In this document: piece by piece, positions 1 to 5,920 of the stretch
Layout: each line of letters begins with the position of its first letter
Numbering within the stretch: the stretch's first letter is position 1
Notes under the pieces: generated by a model
What the model saw: only the letters and a program-made list of their open reading frames with translations
The model's database searches: none
What the model was told of the DNA's origin: nothing
Assembly (NCBI GenBank): GCA_002169685.1
Contig: NHJI01000002.1
Location: 1 to 6,533 of the forward strand
From: Rickettsiales bacterium TMED211
GTDB taxonomy: Bacteria > Pseudomonadota > Alphaproteobacteria > TMED127
Length of the DNA stretch: 6,533 nucleotides
Reading direction: 5' to 3'
Program-made: the position numbers and the translations under genes

Positions 1-50
1 GGTGTAGTTGTTTCTACTATATAAGATTTCCATCGTGGTTCTGTTATCAT
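1..50 (-). CDS. Start of an unidentified gene, cut by the left edge
   Basis: An ATG at 50-48 opens a frame that stays open to base 1 and reads MITEPRWKSYIVETTT. It begins one base after the stop codon of the oxygenase gene at 52-630 (TAA, T, ATG). The packing matches the other junctions in this operon, so I take it as a real gene start rather than chance. No strong Shine-Dalgarno sequence lies upstream; the nearest purine-rich stretch is inside the last codons of the preceding gene, so translation is probably coupled to it. Only 16 whole codons are visible, too few to assign a family. It is most likely another late phage gene of the same transcript. Confidence 0.6.
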   Translation of the reverse strand, partial: MITEPRWKSYIVETTT

Positions 51-51
51 A

Positions 52-630
52 TTAATACCCGTATTCTATCCAACCCGTTATTATATATTTGTCATTCGAT
101 AGAGGAGGGTTGCCTCTATGAATATGCGTGAATTGTGACGGCCAAACTAGTAGTGTATTTTTCTCTGGTTTAAAACGACACTTTTGATATAAAAATTCTG
201 TTTCCCCACCCTCGGTTACATCATTTAGATAAACCATAAAAGCTAATATTCTATTTCTTGCTTTCATTTCAGCATTCTCACAATGCCATGTATGATATCC
301 TTCACCCACTTCTGTTTTCTGTATCTTAACTTCTAATATATTATGTGTAGTTAATTTTTTTAGATAAGAATATTTTTGAACATATAAAGGATATACTTCT
401 TTAAAAAACAAATCTATGAAAGGTTTGTTATTATAAGTCATTGCAACATTAGTATCTCTTATAGTGTCTATTGCATTATCTGATACTAACATCTCATCCA
501 CTTTTCTAGGATATACAGCACCTTGTTGCTCACATTTATTAAAGTAATTTTTATAATCTTCTATCAATTGATCTGACATAAAATTTTTAAATATGCCTAT
601 ATGATCTTTAATTAAAAATTCTTTACTCAT
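52..630 (-). CDS. 2OG-Fe(II) oxygenase, prolyl-4-hydroxylase-like
   Basis: A 192-residue protein with the pattern of the 2-oxoglutarate/Fe(II)-dependent dioxygenase superfamily (P4Hc type), which couples decarboxylation of 2-oxoglutarate to hydroxylation of a substrate. Visible candidate active-site residues are H116 and E118 in YHTWHCEN (an HxE form of the usual HxD), the distal histidine H171 in FTHIHRG, and K181 in KYIITGW as the 2-oxoglutarate carboxylate ligand. The ten-residue step from H171 to K181 is the spacing known from prolyl 4-hydroxylases. LNDVTEGGETEFLY (135-148) is the typical central strand with the GGET turn. The length suits a single catalytic domain; there is no signal peptide or membrane segment, so it should be cytosolic. 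The ATG overlaps the upstream stop codon by one base (TAATG) and has a strong GAGGAG seven bases upstream. Similar proteins are common in marine T4-like phages. The substrate is unknown: a virion protein, a host protein or a small molecule are all possible. Confidence 0.87.
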   Translation of the reverse strand: MSKEFLIKDHIGIFKNFMSDQLIEDYKNYFNKCEQQGAVYPRKVDEMLVSDNAIDTIRDTNVAMTYNNKPFIDLFFKEVYPLYVQKYSYLKKLTTHNILEVKIQKTEVGEGYHTWHCENAEMKARNRILAFMVYLNDVTEGGETEFLYQKCRFKPEKNTLLVWPSQFTHIHRGNPPLSNDKYIITGWIEYGY

Positions 631-1295
631 TATGTTGCTCCTCTATTTCTGATAGGATCAAACTGTACATCACAATTTGCAGCTAGTGTTCTTCGTGTTT
701 CAGTAGTACCATTGAAAGGATAAACACAATGCCTCATGTCATAAGGAAATATATAAAAATCTCTAAGGTTCATTGGTGGTTGATAATCTATTTTAGCAAA
801 CTGACCATTAGCCGCACCTAATATTTGTAGTCTACCATTTTGTGGTATTTCATTATTTGAATATTCTCTACCATATGTGGATGGTAATTTTAAAATCATC
901 ACACTTGAAAGACCTGTAAATAACATACCTCTATGAATATGTGCAGGATTATATTCATGTGCTTTCATCTCATTTACCCAAATAGAGTTTAAATGAGTAT
1001 CATAATCTCTAATTTTATTAAAAGTTAGATAGTGTTTAAATATAGACATAAAATAATCTGTTATATTTTTTGGTAATAGATTGTGATTCTTCATCTTTGA
1101 TTGATCAGCACCAGCATAGAATAGTGAATGCTCACTTTCTATCTTACCAACTAACTGTCTATTAGCTGGCTCAAGATTATTGTAATTCGTTTCGTAGATT
1201 TGATTAATCGCAGAAAAAATGTCTAATGGTACTTGATACTTTAAAATTGATTGACCTAAAAATACAAAATCAAAATTAAGATTTTGGTTTTCCAT
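630..1295 (-). CDS. Putative 2OG-Fe(II) oxygenase (second, divergent type)
   Basis: A protein of 221 residues from the ATG. The second half resembles the phage/bacterial 2OG-FeII_Oxy_5-type family. A strand SIWVNEMKAHEYNPAHIH ends in an H119-I-H121 pair. This is followed by FTGLSSVMILKLP, where that family has its 'SG.YY..P' strand. The C-terminal part has FP (183-184), H189 in DMRHCVYPF, and arginines R201/R202, then an LAANCDV strand, matching the family's distal metal-binding His and 2-oxoglutarate-binding Arg. HIH takes the place of the usual HxD/E, so catalytic activity is likely but unproven. The first 85 or so residues have no motif I recognise. The start is uncertain: ATG at 1295 is preferred, but an in-frame TTG at 1304 has a better placed purine-rich stretch (AAGAGAAAGAA) upstream. 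Either start overlaps the 3' end of the 230-residue gene (by 20 or 29 bases). Confidence 0.72.
   Translation of the reverse strand: MENQNLNFDFVFLGQSILKYQVPLDIFSAINQIYETNYNNLEPANRQLVGKIESEHSLFYAGADQSKMKNHNLLPKNITDYFMSIFKHYLTFNKIRDYDTHLNSIWVNEMKAHEYNPAHIHRGMLFTGLSSVMILKLPSTYGREYSNNEIPQNGRLQILGAANGQFAKIDYQPPMNLRDFYIFPYDMRHCVYPFNGTTETRRTLAANCDVQFDPIRNRGAT
638..643 (-). promoter_or_regulatory. Strong ribosome binding site of the P4H-like gene
   Basis: GAGGAG on the minus strand, seven bases before the ATG at 630-628. It lies inside the last codons of the upstream oxygenase-like gene, whose TAA overlaps this ATG by one base. This fixes the start and suggests coupled translation of the two enzymes. 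Confidence 0.7.
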
Positions 1296-1968
1296 GTTGT
1301 TCAATTTGTTCTTTCTCTTGATAGCTTTGCTCTAGTTCACCTGTTTTTCTGATTCTTTTTAAAGATTCTAATTGTCCCATCACGTTAAATATATCTGTAT
1401 CAGATGATTGATTGTTCAATGTTTTTGCCTTTTGTGCATAATGTAAACCATAAGATTCTAATTGATGTTGATTAACATCTTTATCGTTAAATGATCCATC
1501 ATTAAATTCACCTTTTAATTTAGACCACATCTTGATCTCTCTCATTCTATGCTTTGCAGTTTTTTCCATAGACGCTTTACCAAACCTACACTCATCTAAA
1601 TCAATTTCGTATTTAGTTAATTTATATTCGTCTGTTTCATTAGATATTTTTTTCTCTAGGTATTTAATCTTTGCGTCATTTCTTCTATAATCAAATGATA
1701 ATGCCATTAAATTATCTAAATAAGTTGATTGTTCTCTAACACATTGCCAATACTTTGCGGCTTTAGTTGGATATCTATTGTCTTGTAATACAGAAAATCT
1801 TGCCTCAGTTTCAGTTCGAAACATTTGTTTTTTAGTCCAAGTATCTCGCAACTCTTCCGTCATTGCCTTAAAATTATTAAGGTCTTCTGTGCTTAATAGA
1901 TTGTTTAAATTGGGGGTCTCGTTTTCGATAAGACTTTTAATATCTTTTTTGATTATATCATCACTCAT
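1276..1968 (-). CDS. Conserved hypothetical T4-like phage protein
   Basis: A 230-residue, strongly charged, helix-rich protein without cysteine motifs, signal peptide or membrane segments. The most distinctive parts are MFRTETEARFSVL (49-61) and KYWQCVREQ (72-80). A long charged helical stretch at about 92-152 could form a coiled coil. From memory, similar hypothetical proteins with a comparable MFRTETE...KYWQ..REQ core occur in T4-like cyanophages and pelagiphages, but no function is known to me. It is the first gene after the late promoter at 2005-2012 and has an excellent AAGGAG six bases before its ATG, so it is probably made late and abundantly. That would fit a virion, assembly or chaperone role, but this is inference from context only. 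Its 3' end overlaps the next gene by 20 bases. Confidence 0.85.
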   Translation of the reverse strand: MSDDIIKKDIKSLIENETPNLNNLLSTEDLNNFKAMTEELRDTWTKKQMFRTETEARFSVLQDNRYPTKAAKYWQCVREQSTYLDNLMALSFDYRRNDAKIKYLEKKISNETDEYKLTKYEIDLDECRFGKASMEKTAKHRMREIKMWSKLKGEFNDGSFNDKDVNQHQLESYGLHYAQKAKTLNNQSSDTDIFNVMGQLESLKRIRKTGELEQSYQEKEQIEQHGKPKS

Positions 1969-1974
1969 TCAGTT

Positions 1975-1980
1975 CTCCTT
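1975..1980 (-). promoter_or_regulatory. Ribosome binding site of the 230-residue gene
   Basis: AAGGAG, six bases before the ATG at 1968-1966. It is a near-consensus site in the short leader behind the late promoter. Just upstream, at 1981-1996, is a 6-bp perfect AT-only inverted repeat (ATTATA, GTTA, TATAAT), too weak to act as a terminator. Confidence 0.7.
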
Positions 1981-2004
1981 ATTATATAACTATAATGTTA
2001 CTAT

Positions 2005-2012
2005 TATTTATA
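2005..2012 (-). promoter_or_regulatory. T4-type late promoter (TATAAATA)
   Basis: The minus strand reads TATAAATA from 2012 to 2005, an exact match to the late-promoter octamer of T4-like phages. That octamer is recognised by the phage sigma factor gp55 with co-activator gp33 and the gp45 clamp, and it needs no -35 element. It lies in the only substantial intergenic gap of the window (1969-2023). By T4 spacing, transcription would start near base 1999 (an A on the minus strand), giving a leader of about 30 bases that contains the AAGGAG site. Scanning both strands by eye, I found no second exact copy. It should drive the genes at 1276-1968, 630-1295, 52-630 and the gene leaving the left edge. 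Confidence 0.75.
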
Positions 2013-2023
2013 AGACTTTTATA

Positions 2024-3793
2024 TTAAGATGAGGAAATAATTTCTCTTAAAAGTCCATTGCCGTACCATTCTTCTGTTGCAGAAATTGGTAATGGAAAAC
2101 CTCCAAAGGCAAGTGCAGTAGTACTGTTAGCACCACCTCCTGGTGCTCCTTCTCTTGATACGCTCATCCTGTTTTCATTTGTCCAATTAGTTCCATTCCA
2201 AGATTCAACATTACCTGTATCACCAGGAGCGCCTCCACCAAAAGATAGTGCGGAAGTCTGTTCACCAACAAAAGCATTATTAGTTACTGCACGATTTAAA
2301 TCATTAAGCTCAGTCCATGCTGATCCATTCCATGATTCTGTTAAAGCCCCAACTGGTGGTTGTCCTCCAGCAACTAATGCTGCTGTATTAGTGCCTGCTC
2401 CTCCAAGAACTTGATCTCTTCCAGTGTTTAAATCTCCAACTTCTGTCCAATTAGAACCATTCCAGCTTTCATTAACAGCTTGTCCTGGATTTCCTCCAAA
2501 AGCTAAAGCATTTGTATTACTTGAACCAGTGCCCATTAAAATTCTTCTACCAGTGTTTAAATCTCCAGTTTCAGTCCAAACACTTCCATTCCAACTTTCG
2601 TTTAATGCTCTACTAGGGTTAGGGCTACCAGCAAAAGCTAAAGCAGATGTTGAAGTTCCTGCCCCTGCTAAAAAACGTCTTGCTAAGTTTAAATTATTTA
2701 ATTCAGCCCACGTTGTCCCATTATACAATTCTGTTTCTGCTAATTCAGTACTTCCATCATCACCGTCAATTCCACCAAATGTTAAAGTAGCGGTTGCTGT
2801 TCCAGCAGCAGCTCCATGTCCTTTAGGATTATTTAAATTTGCACCAGTGACCCAAGCGCCAGTAGCAACTCCTGAGTTCCATTCTTCGGTTGCGGCAGTA
2901 TTTGGAGGAGTTTCTCCACCAAATGCTAAAGATGAAGTATTACTACCTGTTCCACCTAATCTTGTTCTTGTTACATTTAAATCGTTTAATTCAGTCCAGT
3001 TAGTTCCGTTCCAAGATTCTGTTTTAGGAGTTATTGATGGACTAGACCCACCAGCAACTAAAGCTGCAGCTGCATTTCCACTCTCTCCTGGAGTACCTCT
3101 TCCAGTATTTAAATCACCAACCTCTGTCCAATTAGAACCATTCCAAAGTTCGTTACTTGCTACATATCCTGGTGAAGTTTGTCCACCAACAGATAAAGCA
3201 AATTCATAACTATCTCCTACACCTCCCATTCCAGACCTAGCAGTATTTAAATCGTTTACCTCTGTCCAGTTTGTTCCATTATAAGATTCTGTAACAGCTG
3301 AAAAAGGAGGAATAAATCCACCAAAAGCTAATGCAGCTGTTGATGTTCCAGCGCCTGCTAAAATTCTTCGTGCTGTATTTACGTTACCTACTTCTGTCCA
3401 ATTTGTTCCGTTCCACACTTCTACATTTACGGTGACAGGAAAATTACCAGAGATTGCTAATGCTGCCGTATTACTAGCTCCAGCACCTCCTAATTGACTT
3501 CTCGCAGTATTTAAATCATTTAATTCAGTCCAATTAGTTCCATTATAAGATTCTGTTGTGTTTGATCCAGAACCACCAAATGCTAAACCAGCTGTTTGGG
3601 ATCCAGTTCCTACTAAATCTGACCTTGCAGTATTTAAATTACCACCAGTAGACCAAGCATTAGTGACAAATTGTCTTTGAGTTTTTAATTGTTCGGTTGT
3701 AGTGTTATACCAAACTTGACCAACAACTGGATTTGATGGATCCGAAGTTACCACTTCTATGTCTGTTCCGTGTAATTCTTTATAAGTTGCCAT
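2024..3793 (-). CDS. Kelch-like repeat protein, probable tail fibre/adhesin (copy 1)
   Basis: A 589-residue protein. Residues 1-51 form a non-repeat head containing DPSNPVVGQVWYNTT, a phrase typical of N-terminal regions of virion and tail-fibre proteins in marine T4-like phages. Residues 52-589 are twelve kelch-like repeats of 40-49 residues with the pattern NDLNTAR-x-GAGT-x-A-LAFGG-loop-ES(W/Y)NGTNWTE. Each should be a four-stranded propeller blade. The sixth and twelfth repeats share an 'ATEEW' signature and the array breaks after repeat 6 (GAWVTGA), so two six-bladed propellers are likely. The likely role is binding to the host surface or virion decoration, by analogy with other phage propeller and fibre proteins. 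No signal peptide or membrane segment is seen. It begins one base after the stop of its paralogue; the nearest Shine-Dalgarno-like GGAG (3807-3810) is 13 bases away, so translational coupling is likely. An enzymatic (galactose-oxidase-like) role is not supported by any catalytic motif. Confidence 0.88.
   Translation of the reverse strand: MATYKELHGTDIEVVTSDPSNPVVGQVWYNTTTEQLKTQRQFVTNAWSTGGNLNTARSDLVGTGSQTAGLAFGGSGSNTTESYNGTNWTELNDLNTARSQLGGAGASNTAALAISGNFPVTVNVEVWNGTNWTEVGNVNTARRILAGAGTSTAALAFGGFIPPFSAVTESYNGTNWTEVNDLNTARSGMGGVGDSYEFALSVGGQTSPGYVASNELWNGSNWTEVGDLNTGRGTPGESGNAAAALVAGGSSPSITPKTESWNGTNWTELNDLNVTRTRLGGTGSNTSSLAFGGETPPNTAATEEWNSGVATGAWVTGANLNNPKGHGAAAGTATATLTFGGIDGDDGSTELAETELYNGTTWAELNNLNLARRFLAGAGTSTSALAFAGSPNPSRALNESWNGSVWTETGDLNTGRRILMGTGSSNTNALAFGGNPGQAVNESWNGSNWTEVGDLNTGRDQVLGGAGTNTAALVAGGQPPVGALTESWNGSAWTELNDLNRAVTNNAFVGEQTSALSFGGGAPGDTGNVESWNGTNWTNENRMSVSREGAPGGGANSTTALAFGGFPLPISATEEWYGNGLLREIISSS
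2027..3640 (-). repeat. Array of 12 kelch-like coding repeats (6+6)
   Basis: Twelve tandem units of about 120-147 bases within the gene at 2024-3793. Residues 52-318 (bases 3640-2840) hold repeats 1-6 and residues 319-589 (2839-2027) hold repeats 7-12. Core codons for DLNTAR, LAFGG and WNGTNWTE are conserved in DNA as well as protein, while the segment between GG and the E-x-W motif varies in length and sequence (for example GGFIPPFSA, GGETPPNTA, GGQPPVGAL). Repeats 6 and 12 carry the propeller-end signature ATEEW. Confidence 0.85.
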
Positions 3794-3794
3794 A

Positions 3795-5579
3795 TTATGT
3801 TAATGTCTCCGTTATAATTCCGTCAGCATTCCATTCTTCTGTTGCACCTGTAGGAGGTGGAACTTCTCCACCAAAAGATAATGCGGATGCTTGCGTGCCT
3901 GAACCTCCATGAGTAACCACTGCTGAGTTCAAAGGATTTTCATTTGCCCAATTAGTTCCATTCCAAGATTCTGTTTTAGCTGAATTAGCCTCAACAGGAG
4001 TTTCTCCACCAAATGCTAAAGCTGCTGTAGATGTTCCTGCACCACCAGGACCTTGAGTAGCAGTATTTAAATCATTTACTTCTGTCCAATTAGTTCCGTT
4101 CCATAACTCTACATTAGAATGAGCAGGAGTAGGCGCACTTTCTCCACCAAATGCTAAAGCGGCTGCGGTTGTTCCTGCTCCCCTAATAGCAAGTCTTGCC
4201 GTGTTTAAATCATTTACTTCTGTCCAGTTGGTTCCATTCCATAATTCAGTATAATCTACTTCTCTTGGTGATCCTGAACCACCAGCTGCTAAAGAAGATG
4301 TTTGAGTTCCTACTGAAACCATATCACTTTTTACGTTATTCATATCATTAACTTCAGTCCAACTTACTCCATTCCATGTTTCTGTTACATCTGAATTTGG
4401 ATCAGCATTACCACCGAAAGCTAAACCAGCTGATGTAGTTCCTGTTGCACCTGGACCATATCTTGCAGTATTTAAATCATTTAACTCACCCCAAGCAGTT
4501 CCATTATATGATTCTGTTTGTCCAGTACGAGCTCCTGGTGGAAGTTCTCCACCCACAGCTAAAGATGCTGTTTGAGTACCTGTTCCTCTAACGTGAATTC
4601 TAACAGTACTCATACTACCACTCGTAGCCCATGCCCCTACTGGAAAATTAACATTCCATTCTTCGGTTGCAGCTGTATCAGGTTGAGTATTTCCTCCAAA
4701 AGCTAAAGCAGATGTTGAAACTCCTGCTCCTCCTGAAGCGTTTCTTCCAACACTTAAATCAGCAACTTCTGTCCAAACTGATCCATTCCAAGATTCTGTA
4801 GCACCTGAAGCGATTACTGTAGCAGTTTCTCCTCCAAAACCTAATGTAGCAGATGATGGTCCAGAGGCAGAAGCATTAAATTGTCTTCTTGCTGTGTTTA
4901 GATTATTTACTTCATACCACGCTGATCCATTCCATACTTCTGTATTTCCAAGACGTCCAGGAGGAAGTGTGCCTCCAAAAGCTATTGCTGCAGTATTAAC
5001 TGCTGCGGATCCTGTCATTTCATTTCTTGCCGTATTCATATCAGTTGTTTCAGTCCAAGACGAGCCATCCCAAAGTTCCGTAGTTGTTGTAGCAGGTGGT
5101 CCACCTCCTGCAGCTATAGCAGCTGTTGTTGTTCCACCTGACGCTTGATCTCTTTTAGCAGTATTTAAATCACCTAATTCTGTCCAGTTTGTTCCGTTCC
5201 ATAATTCATTATTTACATTAGTTCCACCAATACATAAAGCTGCTGTATTAGTAGCTCCTGCTCTTCCACCAAATGCTCTTGCAGTATTTAAATTATTGAC
5301 TTCTGTCCAAGAAGTTCCATCATATTGCTCTGTATTATTAACGGCATCAGGATTTGCGCCACCAAATGCTAAACCTGCTGTTTGTGTTCCAGCACCCATT
5401 AATGCAGCTCTAGCAGTATTTAAATTACCACCAGATGACCAAGAACTACCTAAAGTGCTTTTACGAATACGAAAACCATGAACAGTCGTATTATACCACA
5501 ACTGTCCTATGTAAGGATTATCAGGATCCTCAGTATAGTTTTTTAATTTTCCACCTTTAATTTCTTGGTAAGTTGCCAT
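3795..5579 (-). CDS. Kelch-like repeat protein, probable tail fibre/adhesin (copy 2)
   Basis: A 594-residue paralogue of the protein at 2024-3793. The 51-residue head aligns without gaps: MATY-x-E, then DPDNPYIGQLWYNTT, ending SSWSSGG before the first NLNTAR. Twelve repeats of 41-49 residues follow (52-594), again as 6+6: repeat 6 ends TAATEEWN...GAWATSG and repeat 12 ends ATEEWNADG. The inter-blade loops differ almost completely from the paralogue (GGGPPATTT, GGTLPPGRL, GGELPPGAR, GGEVPPPTG), while the blade cores are close to identical. This suggests the same fold with a different binding surface. The ATG follows AAGGAA at four bases' spacing and lies 11 bases after the stop of the 105-residue gene, so the two should be co-transcribed. 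No late promoter is visible directly upstream; transcription probably enters from beyond the right edge. A host-binding fibre or virion decoration role is inferred, not shown. Confidence 0.88.
   Translation of the reverse strand: MATYQEIKGGKLKNYTEDPDNPYIGQLWYNTTVHGFRIRKSTLGSSWSSGGNLNTARAALMGAGTQTAGLAFGGANPDAVNNTEQYDGTSWTEVNNLNTARAFGGRAGATNTAALCIGGTNVNNELWNGTNWTELGDLNTAKRDQASGGTTTAAIAAGGGPPATTTTELWDGSSWTETTDMNTARNEMTGSAAVNTAAIAFGGTLPPGRLGNTEVWNGSAWYEVNNLNTARRQFNASASGPSSATLGFGGETATVIASGATESWNGSVWTEVADLSVGRNASGGAGVSTSALAFGGNTQPDTAATEEWNVNFPVGAWATSGSMSTVRIHVRGTGTQTASLAVGGELPPGARTGQTESYNGTAWGELNDLNTARYGPGATGTTSAGLAFGGNADPNSDVTETWNGVSWTEVNDMNNVKSDMVSVGTQTSSLAAGGSGSPREVDYTELWNGTNWTEVNDLNTARLAIRGAGTTAAALAFGGESAPTPAHSNVELWNGTNWTEVNDLNTATQGPGGAGTSTAALAFGGETPVEANSAKTESWNGTNWANENPLNSAVVTHGGSGTQASALSFGGEVPPPTGATEEWNADGIITETLT
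3798..5426 (-). repeat. Array of 12 kelch-like coding repeats (6+6)
   Basis: Twelve tandem units of about 123-147 bases inside the gene at 3795-5579. Residues 52-321 (bases 5426-4617) are repeats 1-6 and residues 322-594 (4616-3798) are repeats 7-12. The unit order and the special units (6 and 12 with ATEEW; 11 ending W-A-N-E instead of W-T-E-V) match those in the neighbouring paralogue. A 26-base stretch at 3996-4021 is identical to 2906-2931 in the other gene, showing how close the cores remain at DNA level. Confidence 0.85.
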
Positions 5580-5590
5580 TATTTTCCTTG

Positions 5591-5908
5591 TTATTCAGTC
5601 AATGTTATATCTGCTGGTTTACTACCTAATCTCTCGATTTTATCATCTGCTGATTCGCCATCTACATTGTCGTTGTCCCATGCTGTTTGAGCAGCGTCTA
5701 CTTGTGCCGTGACAATAGTTTGAGCTTGATCTTTTGTTTTTATAGTTCCACCTACTTTCGCAATCCAAAGATTTGCGTGTTTATTGTAAGCGGGAACCTG
5801 CCAAACATTGCCAGGAAAACTAGTGAAAGTAATCTTAACCGATTCAACGTGATCGATAAAACCTTTTCCCCAATTTTCTGCTACGCAATATTGATATGTT
5901 TTTGCCAT
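5591..5908 (-). CDS. Small hypothetical phage protein
   Basis: A 105-residue protein that I cannot assign to a family with a known function. The N-terminal half (about 1-55) looks like a small beta-rich domain with many aromatics (ENWGKGFIDH, FPGNVWQVPAY, ANLWIAKVGG). Residues 58-80 (KTKDQAQTIV...AQTAWDN) look helical, and the C-terminus is acidic (DGESADDKIERLG). There is no signal peptide or membrane helix. It sits between two members of the kelch-like family, ten bases after one and 11 bases before the next, so it is surely co-expressed with them. A role as an accessory virion piece, fibre connector or fibre chaperone is a guess from position. The start is well supported by AAGGAG six bases before the ATG. 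Confidence 0.8.
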   Translation of the reverse strand: MAKTYQYCVAENWGKGFIDHVESVKITFTSFPGNVWQVPAYNKHANLWIAKVGGTIKTKDQAQTIVTAQVDAAQTAWDNDNVDGESADDKIERLGSKPADITLTE

Positions 5909-5914
5909 TTTATT

Positions 5915-5920
5915 CTCCTT
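5915..5920 (-). promoter_or_regulatory. Ribosome binding site overlapping the upstream stop codon
   Basis: AAGGAG six bases before the ATG at 5908-5906. It shares two bases with the TAA stop (5921-5919) of the upstream kelch-like gene, so terminating ribosomes would be placed to restart on the small gene. Confidence 0.65.

Noticed and set aside
1981..1996. Inverted repeat ATTATA/TATAAT as terminator or as sigma70 -10 box
   Set aside because: The stem is six A-T pairs with no U-tract. As a -10 box it would start transcription inside the ribosome binding site and it has no -35 partner.
1778..2032. Plus-strand open frame with a hydrophobic segment across the 5' end of the 230-residue gene
   Set aside because: The hydrophobic run is the antisense of AT-rich coding sequence and of the late-promoter gap; no ribosome binding site or homology is evident.
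2058..3209. Long open frames on the plus strand antisense to copy 1 (about 2058-2414 and 2424-3209)
   Set aside because: They are periodic shadows of the kelch-like repeats: the same antisense words recur once per repeat. There are no Shine-Dalgarno sites, and all supported genes are on the minus strand.
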